From contig NZ_CP092370.1 in NCBI RefSeq assembly GCF_028473145.1, positions 1,674,001 through 1,738,000 of the forward strand: DNA of 64,000 nt. Reading direction: 5' to 3'. The notes beneath the pieces were generated by a model. That model had not been told where the DNA came from. It was given only the letters and a program-made list of their open reading frames with translations, and ran no database searches. A program made the position numbers and the translations under genes. This DNA comes from Flavobacterium sp. CBA20B-1. GTDB taxonomy: Bacteria > Bacteroidota > Bacteroidia > Flavobacteriales > Flavobacteriaceae. This document shows, piece after piece, positions 27,081 through 36,100 of the stretch; position 1 is the first letter of the stretch; every line of letters starts with the position of its first letter.

Positions 27081-27108
27081 TAAAAAGAGGGGACAATTAC
27101 GTCCCCTC
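27081..27108 (-). terminator. Terminator-like hairpin directly upstream of rimP
   Basis: GAGGGGAC/GTCCCCTC, an eight-base GC-rich stem with a six-base loop, followed on the minus strand by T5. It ends nine bases before the rimP start codon, and no minus-strand gene lies upstream before the divergent gene at 27247. It may be a leader attenuator or the end of a short RNA. Confidence 0.6.
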
Positions 27109-27246
27109 ATTATTTAGTTTAACAATAAATAACCTTGCAAATATACAAATTTTATTTAAGTTATTCATTTTTTTCTTATTTATTGATATTTTAAGTATAT
27201 TTATAAATTGAAGAAAACGATTTATTAACCCTAATAACTTACCAAA

Positions 27247-28071
27247 ATGAAAAAGATTTTAGTTCCCACCGATTTTTCTGAACAAGCGGCTATTGCCTTA
27301 AAGGCAGCTGTTGGAATCGCAAGAAAGTCGAACGCTGAAATTATTTTATTACATATCATTGATTTGCCACATGAAACCATGGATATGATTCAGCCTGGCT
27401 ACGATTTGCCCGAAATTATGTTTTTTAAAGAACATGCCGAAACAAAACTTACGCAAACATCGCTTTCTGAAGAATTAAACGGTTTAAATGTTTCGCAAAT
27501 TTTAAAATTGGGCCGCACTTTTAGCGAAGTCACCGAAGTGGCAAAAGCCAACAATATTGATTTAATTGTGATGGGCTCACACGGTGCAAGTGGTTTTAAA
27601 GAATTTTTTATTGGATCGAACACGGAAAAGGTTATTCGTACATCAGATATCCCCGTGTTGGCAATTAAAGGAAATGATACCGAAATTAGTTTCGACAAAG
27701 TAATTTTTGCAAACGATTTTACAGAAGAATCTACTGCAGGTTTTCAAAAAATTATTGATTTCTTAAAGTTGAATGGTTCTACTCCGCACTTTTTGATGGT
27801 GAATACGCCGAACAATTTTAAACCAACCCATGTGGCCGAAGAAATGGCGCACGACTTTCTGAAACAATTCGATTTAGAGAATTATGAGTTCTCGATTTAT
27901 AACGATATAGATATCGAAAAAGGTATTTTAAATTTTGCCGAACGTACAAATGCTGACTTAATTGCAATGGGAACCCACGGCAGAAAAGGCTTTGCCAGAT
28001 TATTGAACGGAAGCATCAGCGAAGATTTAATGAACCATTCGCCAAGATCGATCATTACTTTTAAGTTGTAA
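27247..28071 (+). CDS. Universal stress protein, two UspA domains
   Basis: A 274-residue protein made of two UspA domains (about 1-142 and 145-274). The first starts MKKILVPTDFSEQAAIALKA and carries GSHGASGFKEFFIGS-N. The second carries GTHGRKGFARLLNGSIS. Both match the ATP-binding Gly-x2-Gly-x9-Gly-Ser pattern of UspA. It probably binds nucleotide and acts in stress or starvation responses, but the partner is unknown. It is a single gene, divergent from rimP, with a hairpin after it. Confidence 0.93.
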   Translation: MKKILVPTDFSEQAAIALKAAVGIARKSNAEIILLHIIDLPHETMDMIQPGYDLPEIMFFKEHAETKLTQTSLSEELNGLNVSQILKLGRTFSEVTEVAKANNIDLIVMGSHGASGFKEFFIGSNTEKVIRTSDIPVLAIKGNDTEISFDKVIFANDFTEESTAGFQKIIDFLKLNGSTPHFLMVNTPNNFKPTHVAEEMAHDFLKQFDLENYEFSIYNDIDIEKGILNFAERTNADLIAMGTHGRKGFARLLNGSISEDLMNHSPRSIITFKL

Positions 28072-28089
28072 TATCACGAAATAAAAAAA

Positions 28090-28123
28090 TTAACACAAAC
28101 TATTAATTATCAATGTGTGTTAA
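28090..28123 (+). terminator. Terminator after the universal stress protein gene
   Basis: TTAACACA and TGTGTTAA pair across an 18-base AT-rich loop, 19 bp after the stop, and are followed by a T-rich stretch. A weak hairpin. Confidence 0.5.
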
Positions 28124-28191
28124 TTTATTACAAATGCAGTACAAACACCTTCAACAACCTAAACAAATGCGTTGCTCTGAATGTTTATAAT

Positions 28192-28220
28192 CTTTGCCAA
28201 AGTTTAAAACTTTGGCAAAG
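28192..28220. terminator. Palindromic hairpin, copy 1 of 3
   Basis: CTTTGCCAAAGTTT/AAACTTTGGCAAAG is a perfect 14-base inverted repeat. The T-run is on the plus side. With the following ~100 bp (to about 28310) it is repeated after the other two T9SS genes (29513-29541, 30819-30847). Confidence 0.7.
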
Positions 28221-28314
28221 TTGTTTTTAAAGTTACTCGAGTACAGATTGCTATTTTTACAAAAATTTATTTTACATTCTACAGCAATACAATCTACATT
28301 ATACAGAAAAAAAA

Positions 28315-29400
28315 CTACTTTTTCACCAGTTTTTTAACCGCTGTGCCTTGGTTGGTTTGTAAATGCAGCATATACGTGCCGCTTGCTAAATGTTCTACGT
28401 TTAATTGTATATCGGTTTCGTTGTTGTAATTTTGGATGCTTAATTGTTTGCCCACAACATCGTAAATAGTAACTTGGTTAACCAACATATTTTCAGCGTT
28501 GGTGATGTTCACCACGCTGTTTGCTGGGTTGGGGTATAGATTAAATTTTTCTGCCAACTGCTCGGTAGTACTCAAAGCAATTACTTCTGGCGGTACAGCA
28601 TTTAATGCCGTTATTTTGATGTTATCGTAGCGGTTTTGGGCATACCCCAATGGCCCATTTGGTGGGCTATCCAAATAAACACCTAACATTATGGTATCTG
28701 GTGCAAAATCGTGCAGCAAGTTGGTAGATGTGCTGTTTTTTAAGAAATCGCCCGAAAAAACCTTATTGAAATAAGGAATATTAAAATAAACTTTTCTATT
28801 GCCGTAATCTAAATACACCTCTATCTTTATCCACGTATTAAAAGGCAAATAATGATCCACTCCCAACCCATAAGGAATAATATTTTCTAGTATGGGATCT
28901 ACCTCTCCTTTGGTATCAGCATACCCTGAAGTCAATGCATTAGTTTTATAAAAATGAAAGCCAACTAAATTTTTATACGAAACAAATGGATCTCCTTTTT
29001 TTAGAATAATTATATGACATCCATTGGGCCCGCTAGTTGATGGTTGCTTAGGTCCTGTATAATAATCAATCTCGAATTTTAAGACCTCATTTCCGGCGAT
29101 GCGGTTTCCCACCAATGGGCTCAGATTGCTTTTATAAGCACGTAATGACTCATCAGGCGATAAAGGAACACTGATATCTAGCACTTTACCTTTTCCTGAT
29201 TCATTTACAATACTAAAAAAATTGTTGGATTGCGTGTACATAGAATGGGTAAGCCAACCGCCTTGTCCGGGTATTTTGGCTGTGGGGTCTGTTCCTAAAT
29301 ATCCCCAATTAAAGCTGTCGAAATTTTCGGTGTAGAGTACTTGGGCAGTTAGGTTATGAACGCCTAATAAGGTGGTTATAATAAGGAGAATTTTTTTCAC
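28315..29400 (-). CDS. T9SS cargo protein, paralogue 1
   Basis: A 361-residue secreted protein: signal peptide (MKKILLIITTLLGVHNLTAQ), a beta-rich body with no family I can name (about 22-270, containing ENFDSFNWGYLGTDPTAK and TWIKIEVYLDYGNRKVYF, like a laminin-G/concanavalin-type fold), and a C-terminal T9SS type A sorting domain (about 285-361, FNLYPNPANSVVNI ... GTYMLHLQT ... VKKLVKK). It is close to the protein at 30943-32028, which shares most of the body. Ligand unknown. Confidence 0.85.
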   Translation of the reverse strand: MKKILLIITTLLGVHNLTAQVLYTENFDSFNWGYLGTDPTAKIPGQGGWLTHSMYTQSNNFFSIVNESGKGKVLDISVPLSPDESLRAYKSNLSPLVGNRIAGNEVLKFEIDYYTGPKQPSTSGPNGCHIIILKKGDPFVSYKNLVGFHFYKTNALTSGYADTKGEVDPILENIIPYGLGVDHYLPFNTWIKIEVYLDYGNRKVYFNIPYFNKVFSGDFLKNSTSTNLLHDFAPDTIMLGVYLDSPPNGPLGYAQNRYDNIKITALNAVPPEVIALSTTEQLAEKFNLYPNPANSVVNITNAENMLVNQVTIYDVVGKQLSIQNYNNETDIQLNVEHLASGTYMLHLQTNQGTAVKKLVKK

Positions 29401-29512
29401 AGTTCTACGTTTTTAACAGTTATCTATGTAAATATAAGCAATCATCTGCTATTTTTATAATGACTTACAAAAAAGCAACCAATACAAATTGGCTGTTCTG
29501 AGTGTTTATAAA

Positions 29513-29541
29513 CTTTGCCAAAGTTCTAAACTTTGGCAAAG
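29513..29541. terminator. Palindromic hairpin, copy 2 of 3
   Basis: CTTTGCCAAAG ... CTTTGGCAAAG, the same element as at 28192-28220, in the 236-bp gap after the 29637 gene. The rest of the gap is the shared 3' flank. Confidence 0.7.
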
Positions 29542-29636
29542 TTGTTTTAAAGCTACTCTACTACAGTTTGCTATTTTTACACAAATTTATTCTACATTCT
29601 ACAGCAATACAATCTACATTATACAGAAAAAAAAAA

Positions 29637-30707
29637 CTATTTCTTCACCAGTTTTTTAACCGCTGTGCCTTGGTTGGTTTGTAAATGCAGCATATACGTG
29701 CCGCTTGCTAAATGTTCTACATTTAATTGTATTTCAGTTTCGTTGGTGTAGGTTTGGGTGCTTAACTGTTTGCCTGCAACATCATAGACCGTGATTTGCT
29801 GTATCTGCATATTTTCGGTGTTGGTGATGTTTACCACGCTGTTTGCCGGGTTGGGGTATAGATTAAAGTTTTCTGCTAAAAAGTTTTCTACTCCTAAATA
29901 GCTTGGCAAGGTGTTTAAAGCAGTTAGCTTAATATTATCATATTTAACTGTAACAGTAAGATTCCCACTTCCAAATCCACTTATAAAAAATGAATCAATA
30001 TTTTCATTATGTGTAAAACTTGCTCCCTTTAAAATATTTAATGCGGGTATGTAAACATATATTTTACCCCCAATTACATTACCTGCTTCGTATTCATAAT
30101 CTACAAAAAGCTCAACAGTTAGCCAAGTATTGTACGGAAAATTATTATATAAGTGCGTATTGTTAGTACCTAAAAAAATTTGTTTATATATCGGTGTAGA
30201 TGCAGGGTCATAATATGTAGACCATAAGAAGGATTGAACAGCAGAAGGAACTCCACTACTGTGGTTATTCATAAAAACATTAAGTATATTTCCATTACTT
30301 ACTTTATTGAAACCAACAGCAGTTTCTATTCTATATTGATTAGTTCCTATTAAATAAATGTCATATTCTAATTTTAGTATATTGTTACCAACAGTACGGT
30401 TATCCCATAAAGTATTGATATTTTTTTGAGTTAACAGTGCTCCATTTCCGTTTCCACTTACATTATTTGTGTTTGATCCTATTGCCAACACATTGCCTCT
30501 GCCTGGTTCGGGTGTTATTTCTACAGGAAAGGTATAAGGAGTTTTATTTTTTATCACATACCACCCCCCTTTACCGGGTGTTACGCCAGTAGGGTCGGCA
30601 CTTAATTCGCCCAATGCATAATTGTTAAAATTTTCGGTGTAGAGTACTTGGGCAGTTAGGTTATGAACGCCTAATAAGGTGGTTATAATAAGGAGAATCT
30701 TTTTCAT
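29637..30707 (-). CDS. T9SS cargo protein, paralogue 2
   Basis: A 356-residue secreted protein. Its signal peptide is identical to that of the 28315 gene and its sorting domain is nearly identical, but the body (about 25-270) is clearly diverged (PTGVTPGKGGWYVI, TVELFVDYEYEAGNVIGGKIYVY). It retains the overall layout of a laminin-G-like beta sandwich. The mix of conserved ends and divergent centre suggests that the sorting domain and 3' flank have been homogenised between the three genes. Confidence 0.85.
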   Translation of the reverse strand: MKKILLIITTLLGVHNLTAQVLYTENFNNYALGELSADPTGVTPGKGGWYVIKNKTPYTFPVEITPEPGRGNVLAIGSNTNNVSGNGNGALLTQKNINTLWDNRTVGNNILKLEYDIYLIGTNQYRIETAVGFNKVSNGNILNVFMNNHSSGVPSAVQSFLWSTYYDPASTPIYKQIFLGTNNTHLYNNFPYNTWLTVELFVDYEYEAGNVIGGKIYVYIPALNILKGASFTHNENIDSFFISGFGSGNLTVTVKYDNIKLTALNTLPSYLGVENFLAENFNLYPNPANSVVNITNTENMQIQQITVYDVAGKQLSTQTYTNETEIQLNVEHLASGTYMLHLQTNQGTAVKKLVKK

Positions 30708-30818
30708 AGTTATACGTTTTAACAGTTATCTATGTAAATATACGCAATCATTTTACAATTTTTTATGATAACTAAAAAAAGCACCCACTACGAAGTGGTT
30801 GCTCTGAATGTTTTTAAT

Positions 30819-30847
30819 CTTTGCCAAAGTTCTAAACTTTGGCAAAG
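30819..30847. terminator. Palindromic hairpin, copy 3 of 3
   Basis: CTTTGCCAAAG ... CTTTGGCAAAG, followed on the plus strand by T7. Same element as the two copies to its left. Confidence 0.7.
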
Positions 30848-30942
30848 TTTTTTTAAAGTTACTCTACTACAGTTTGCTATTTTTACACAAATTTATTCTA
30901 CATTCTACAGCAATACAATCTACATTATACAGAAAAACAAAA

Positions 30943-32028
30943 CTATTTCTTCACCAGTTTTTTAACCGCTGTGCCTTGGTTGGTTTGTAAATGCAGCATA
31001 TACGTGCCGCTTGCTAAATGTTCTACATTTAATTGTATTTCAGTTTCGTTGGTGTAGGTTTGGGTGCTTAACTGTTTGCCTGCAACATCATACACCGTGA
31101 TTTGCTGTATCTGCATATTTTTGGCGTTGGTGATGTTCACCACGCTGTTTGCTGGGTTAGGGTATAAATTAAATTTTTCTGCCAACTGCTCGGTAGTACT
31201 CAAAGCAATTACTTCTGGCGGTACAGCATTTAATGCCGTAATTTTGATGTTATCGTAACGGTTTTGGGCATACCCCAATGGCCCATTTGGTGGGCTATCT
31301 AAAGTAGCATATAACATTATGGTATCTGGTGCAAAATCGTGCAGCAAGTTGGTAGATGTGCTGTTTTTTAAAAAATCGCCCGAAAAAACCTTATTGAAAT
31401 AAGGAATATTAAAATAAACTTTTCTATTGCCGTAATCTAAATACACCTCTATCTTTATCCACGTATTAAACGGAAAATAATGATCCACTCCCAACCCATA
31501 AGGAATAATATTTTCTAGTGCGGAATATACCTCTCCTTTGGTATCAGCAATTCCTTGAACAACACCTTCTGTCTTATGGAAAACAATTCCTGCTATACTT
31601 TCTACTGGCTCAAGTGGGTTTATAAACTTTTTTAGTATAGTTATCCCAGAACCATTCGGACCTCCGTTCGGTTGCTTAGGCCCTGTAAAATAATCAATTT
31701 CGAATTTTAACACCTCATTTCCGGCGCTGCGGTTTCCCATCAATGGGCTCAGATTGCTTTTATAAGCACGTAATGACTCCCCTGGTGATAAAGGAATGCT
31801 GATATCTAGCACTTTGCCTTTTCCTGATTCATTTACAATACTAAAAAAATTGTTGGATTGCGTGTACATAGAATAGGTAAGCCAACCGCCTTGTCCGGGT
31901 ATTTTGGCTGTGGGGTCTGTTCCTAAATATCCCCAATTAAAGCTGTCGAAGGTTTCGGTGTAGAGTACTTGGCTGTATGCAGTATTCATAATAAACAAGT
32001 ACATGCACCATACGAGTAACTTTTTCAT
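30943..32028 (-). CDS. T9SS cargo protein, paralogue 3
   Basis: A 361-residue secreted protein with body and sorting domain very similar to the 28315 gene (ENFDSFNWGYLG, FNIPYFNKVFSGDF). Its signal peptide is different (MKKLLVWCMYLFIMNTAYSQ), and there is a variable patch around residues 135-165. With the two genes to its left it forms a tandem family. It should be exported by T9SS and anchored at the cell surface. Function unknown. Confidence 0.85.
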   Translation of the reverse strand: MKKLLVWCMYLFIMNTAYSQVLYTETFDSFNWGYLGTDPTAKIPGQGGWLTYSMYTQSNNFFSIVNESGKGKVLDISIPLSPGESLRAYKSNLSPLMGNRSAGNEVLKFEIDYFTGPKQPNGGPNGSGITILKKFINPLEPVESIAGIVFHKTEGVVQGIADTKGEVYSALENIIPYGLGVDHYFPFNTWIKIEVYLDYGNRKVYFNIPYFNKVFSGDFLKNSTSTNLLHDFAPDTIMLYATLDSPPNGPLGYAQNRYDNIKITALNAVPPEVIALSTTEQLAEKFNLYPNPANSVVNITNAKNMQIQQITVYDVAGKQLSTQTYTNETEIQLNVEHLASGTYMLHLQTNQGTAVKKLVKK

Positions 32029-32079
32029 AGTTGTATATTTTTTATAGTGAAAGGCTGCTTTTTGGGCAGCCTTGAATAT

Positions 32080-33164
32080 TTATAGGGTTACATGTAAATA
32101 TAATGCAGAGTTTTGCCACAACCATAAACTGTTTTGCAAAAAGTCCAAACTAAGTTTATAGGTTCCGTCTATGTCCACTTTATGCAACTTTAAACTTTGT
32201 GGCACATCAAACACAATTTCGTGCGAATCGCATTGACCGTTGCTGGGATTGCCGTTTATGTTCCATACTGTTCCGTTTATGGAAAGGTCATTATAGTAGT
32301 ACAAATCTAAATTACCCAATGTTGGAGCGTTTCCCTGTGAATGATTACCCCATGAATCAAGAACGGGCTGCCAATTCTGGTCAGGATCGCTACCCGTTGG
32401 CAATGTTTTAATTTCAGGATGTAACAAAGCTGTTGTTACTAACGCACCGGTAAGTTTATCATAAACTTCCACTTCATAGAAAAACACTTTACCGTATTCA
32501 TACAACAAATCACGTTCCGGACCGGTTAGCTGTCCAAAGACAAAACCGTCAGTATCTCCAGGTACTCCAGGATGTGCAGGTGTTGTTGAATTAAGTGGTG
32601 GCAAATGATAAATTTCATTTTCCACGCGATACGTCCAACCTGATTGCGGATATGCTCCTATATCAAAAAAATTGGTTATTCTCACCAGCTTACCGGCTTC
32701 TTGACCTTGACCCGGAATGGTTGAATTTCCACCATACAAATTCGGATAATTCCCTCCTAAATTACTTGCCAAAGGAATCGCAACACCTGTGACTGGGTCG
32801 TGAAAAACACCATCGTCATCGCCATCAAAATATGCTAAGCCCACGTATGCAAAAACTTTTAAATTATAGGGCGATGCAAATTCTGAATTGCCGTTGTTAA
32901 ATAAATAAGATGGTTGTTTTCTGGGAACATTTCTGTACCACATGTCCCACGGTGAGGCATAATTATCACCCGCCCAAATAGTTCCGCTTTGCCCGCTGTT
33001 TCCATGTGCATTTCCTGGGTTGCTGTTGTTAAAGCTATTGGTCTGGTACTGCGAACCACCTTCTTCGTTTTGCTTATCCAAATCGTCAACCATGCTGTCG
33101 GTTGTACATGCTGTAAGGGTTAGTCCTATTACCCCCCCCACAAAATTTTACTTAATTTACTCAT
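32080..33164 (-). CDS. Lipoprotein with a G8 tract that puts its signal peptide out of frame
   Basis: The reading frame from 33141 to 32080 encodes a 353-residue protein beginning (GTG) GGVIGLTLTACTTDS. Upstream, ATG at 33164 encodes MSKLSKILWGG and then meets TAA (33129-33131), because the G tract (33132-33139) is eight long. With nine Gs the two parts join into MSKLSKILWGGVIGLTLTAC, an ideal lipoprotein signal ending at a lipobox Cys. The body is Asn/Gly/Tyr-rich with no family I recognise. The gene as read is therefore off (or mis-sequenced by one base), and the tract suggests on/off switching by slippage. Confidence 0.8.
33132..33139 (-). repeat. Poly-G tract (G8 on the minus strand)
   Basis: Eight consecutive G on the coding strand within the signal peptide of the 32080 lipoprotein. 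One added G restores the frame. Confidence 0.85.
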
Positions 33165-33233
33165 AATTATTATATTTAAGTTAATTGAAATGTAAATATA
33201 ATAAAAAATTTAACATGTTGTTAAGTAAAACAA

Positions 33234-33263
33234 AAAAAGCTAAAAATTTCTTTTTAGCTTTTT
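33234..33263 (-). terminator. olsF terminator
   Basis: AAAAAGCTAAAAA and TTTTTAGCTTTTT pair with a four-base loop just after the stop of the 33283 gene. It may act in both directions. Confidence 0.75.
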
Positions 33264-33282
33264 GAATATTTTTGATGGTTTA

Positions 33283-35094
33283 TTACTCCTGCTTTTCGTT
33301 CATTTTTCGTTCCAGTTCCAATTGCAATTCTTCAATTACCGGGCGAACGGTGCTTTCGGGCAAATCGGCAATGCGTATGTACATTAATCCATCTACCGAG
33401 TTGTTAAACAGCGGATCAACATTAAAAGCCACTACCCGTGCGTTTTGCTTGATGTATTTTTTTATTAAAACCGGCAAACGCAAACCGCCTGGTTCTACTT
33501 CTTCAATCAGCTTGTCGAACTTATTCAAATCGGCTTCTGCTTCGTTAAAAACAAAATCTTTGTCGGCATCTTTCAACTGCACTTTGTATTCCATTTTGGG
33601 CTGCACATATTGCGCCACATAAGGATCATAAAAATGCGATTTCATAAATTCAATCATCAATGATTTACTGAAATCTGAAAATTGGTTGCTAATGCTTACT
33701 CCACCAATCAGGTATTTGTGTTCAGGATAGCGCAAAGTGGTGTGTACAATACCTTTCCACAATAAAAAAAGCGGCATGGGTTTTAGCTGGTATTCGCACA
33801 CGATAAACGCACGCCCCATTTCTATTGATTGTTCCATCATGCCGTATAATTCGGGTTCAAAACGAAACAATTCGGTTAAGTAAAATCCATTAATACCGTT
33901 CTTGGCATAAATATCTTTTCCAATACCCATGCGGTAGGCACCTGCAATGCACTTGGCATCATCGTCCCAAAGGAACATGTGTTTATAAAAGGTGTCGTAT
34001 TTGTCTAAATCAATCGATTTATTGGTACCTTCGCCCACTGCTCTAAAGGTAATCTCGCGCAGACGACCTATTTCTCGCAGAATATTTGGTATTTTTTCGG
34101 CATCGGTCAAAAAAACCTCGTAATTTTTGCTTTGCAGCAAACGTTCATCGCCCGTGCGAAGGGTTTCAATCTCTTGCACCATTAAATCTTGCAACACCGG
34201 GCGTTCTATTTCTTTGGGCGGCGGCGTGGGCAATTTAAACGATGGAATCTTTATATATTGCTTTTTATCATCTTTGGTGGTGTTGGCCAAAAGATAGGTT
34301 TTGGTACGCAAAAATTTACCAAAATTTTCTATTGAATCACCATGCTCGTTTTGTTCGGCAACCGTAATAGGCTTACCAATTCGCACGCGGATAACTCGAT
34401 CTTTTTGGGTTAATAATTCCGAAGGAAGCTTTGCTGTTTGCAACGTTGGATTGATTTTAGACAACATATAGAACAGCTTACTGTTTTTGGCATGAAAATA
34501 AATAGGCACCACCGGCACCTGCCCTTTTTTTATCAATTTCAAAGCACCTTCTTCCCAAGGTTTATCAACAATTTTATCGTCTTCTTCAAAATTAGAAACT
34601 TCGCCTGCCGGAAAAATTCCCAATGGTTTGCCTTCGCTTAAATGGCGCAATGTTTCTTTTAATCCCAACACGCTCGACTTTGAATCTTTATGATTTTCAA
34701 ACGGATTCACAGGCAAAACATACGGTTTTAAAGGTTCAATACGGTGCAATAAAAAATTGGCAATAATCCTAAAATCCGGATCGCGCTCCCGCATTAATTT
34801 CAACAATAAAATACCATCGATACCGCCCAACGGATGGTTCGATATGGTTATATAAGGCCCTTGTTTGGGTAAGCGTTTCAATTCTTCTGGGTCAATTTCA
34901 AACTCTATCTGAAATTCTTCTAAAATAGCGTTTAAAAAGGTTACATCTTTTAAGTGTTTGTTTCGGTTATATATTTTGTTGAGTTGAGATATTTTTAACA
35001 CCTTCATTAATAACCAACCAGAAAAAGTACCAATAAACCCGTACTTATCTAATTTTATTACGCGCGCAATTTCTTTTGCGGTTACTAATCCCAT
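33283..35094 (-). CDS. olsF: OlsF-like bifunctional acyltransferase (ornithine lipid synthesis)
   Basis: A 603-residue fusion. The N-terminal half (about 50-300) is a PlsC-type lysophospholipid acyltransferase with SNHPLGGIDG (His87, Asp93). The C-terminal half (about 330-540) is a GNAT/hemolysin-like N-acyltransferase (AGAYRMGIGKDI, FYLTELFRFEP, EMGRAFIVCEYQLKPMPLFLLWKGI). This order matches OlsF, the bifunctional enzyme described in Flavobacterium and Serratia that makes ornithine lipids: the C-terminal part N-acylates ornithine and the N-terminal part O-acylates the product. Such lipids are outer membrane components. Assignment rests on architecture. It is a single gene with a terminator. 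Confidence 0.8.
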   Translation of the reverse strand: MGLVTAKEIARVIKLDKYGFIGTFSGWLLMKVLKISQLNKIYNRNKHLKDVTFLNAILEEFQIEFEIDPEELKRLPKQGPYITISNHPLGGIDGILLLKLMRERDPDFRIIANFLLHRIEPLKPYVLPVNPFENHKDSKSSVLGLKETLRHLSEGKPLGIFPAGEVSNFEEDDKIVDKPWEEGALKLIKKGQVPVVPIYFHAKNSKLFYMLSKINPTLQTAKLPSELLTQKDRVIRVRIGKPITVAEQNEHGDSIENFGKFLRTKTYLLANTTKDDKKQYIKIPSFKLPTPPPKEIERPVLQDLMVQEIETLRTGDERLLQSKNYEVFLTDAEKIPNILREIGRLREITFRAVGEGTNKSIDLDKYDTFYKHMFLWDDDAKCIAGAYRMGIGKDIYAKNGINGFYLTELFRFEPELYGMMEQSIEMGRAFIVCEYQLKPMPLFLLWKGIVHTTLRYPEHKYLIGGVSISNQFSDFSKSLMIEFMKSHFYDPYVAQYVQPKMEYKVQLKDADKDFVFNEAEADLNKFDKLIEEVEPGGLRLPVLIKKYIKQNARVVAFNVDPLFNNSVDGLMYIRIADLPESTVRPVIEELQLELERKMNEKQE

Positions 35095-35293
35095 TTAACT
35101 ATTTTTTTGCAAAGATAACAATTCATTTCACACCTTTTTAAAACCTGATTATTTATCAGTTGGTTTTAAATTTAGGTTAAGGTTTTAAATATACTAAATT
35201 TTTCGTGATGATTTTTTATTTTAGGAGCAAGATAATTCTTTCACAAAAACAAAACAAGTCGTTAAATATGTTTTTCTTCAAAAATGAAATATG

Positions 35294-35301
35294 TAATTTT
35301 G
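35294..35301 (+). promoter_or_regulatory. xth promoter -7 box
   Basis: TAATTTTG matches TAnnTTTG, 19 bp before the xth ATG. A near -33 box (TTTT, 35271-35274) sits at the 19-base spacing. Confidence 0.55.
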
Positions 35302-35320
35302 GCAAAACACCTACTTATAT

Positions 35321-36082
35321 ATGAAGATTGTATCATACAACGTAAATGGTATTCGGGCAGCTATTTCTAAAGGATTTTTGGATTGGTTGCAGGCTGCAAA
35401 CCCCGATATTATTTGTTTACAAGAGATTAAAGCCACGCAAGACCAAATTCCGGTTTTAGAAATCACGGCAGCGGGATATCCGTATCAATACTATTTTTCG
35501 GCAGAAAAAAAAGGCTATAGTGGTGTGGCTATTTTGTGCAAAACCGAACCTAAAAATGTGGTTTTTGGAACAGGAATCGATTATATGGATAAAGAAGGAA
35601 GAAATGTTCGTGCAGATTTTGATGATTTTTCGGTGATGTCTTTGTATTTGCCTTCGGGAACAAACAGTGATCGTTTAAGCCATAAATTTCAATACATGGC
35701 CGATTTTCAAAACTATGTAAACGCTCTTAAAAAAGATATTCCACAGCTGATTATTTGCGGCGATTACAACATTTGCCATCAGGCAATTGATATTCACGAC
35801 CCCATTCGCAATGCAAAAGTTTCGGGTTTTTTACCAGAAGAACGTGAATGGCTAGATACATTTATGAAAAACGGATTTTTGGATTCGTTTCGAATGCTAA
35901 ACCCTGAACCACATCATTACAGTTGGTGGAGCTATCGTGCCAATGCCCGAAACAACAATAAAGGTTGGCGTATTGACTATCATTTAATTACCGAAAATAT
36001 GAAAGACCGTTTAAAGCGTGCCTATATTTTGCCAGAAGCAAAACATTCAGACCATTGTCCGGTTGCTATTGAAATTGATTAA
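35321..36082 (+). CDS. xth: Exodeoxyribonuclease III
   Basis: A 253-residue member of the exonuclease III/AP endonuclease family, which cuts DNA at abasic sites and trims 3' ends in base excision repair. Motifs: MKIVSYNVNGIRAAISKGF, LQEIKA (metal-binding Glu), ICGDYNI (Asp/Asn), WRIDYHLITE and the C-terminal SDHCPV with the catalytic His. Length is normal. It is 18 bp upstream of the OmpA-family gene. Confidence 0.95.
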   Translation: MKIVSYNVNGIRAAISKGFLDWLQAANPDIICLQEIKATQDQIPVLEITAAGYPYQYYFSAEKKGYSGVAILCKTEPKNVVFGTGIDYMDKEGRNVRADFDDFSVMSLYLPSGTNSDRLSHKFQYMADFQNYVNALKKDIPQLIICGDYNICHQAIDIHDPIRNAKVSGFLPEEREWLDTFMKNGFLDSFRMLNPEPHHYSWWSYRANARNNNKGWRIDYHLITENMKDRLKRAYILPEAKHSDHCPVAIEID

Positions 36083-36100
36083 CAAAAACATTTAGAAATT

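Noticed and set aside
26605..27096. TTG start for rimP at 27096
   Set aside because: It would place the start inside the hairpin T-run region; the ATG at 27072 matches the usual RimP N-terminus.
29502..30990. Plus-strand 60-residue frames after the T9SS genes
   Set aside because: They cover the palindrome and shared 3' flank, overlap the sorting domains in antisense, and have no start context; shadows.
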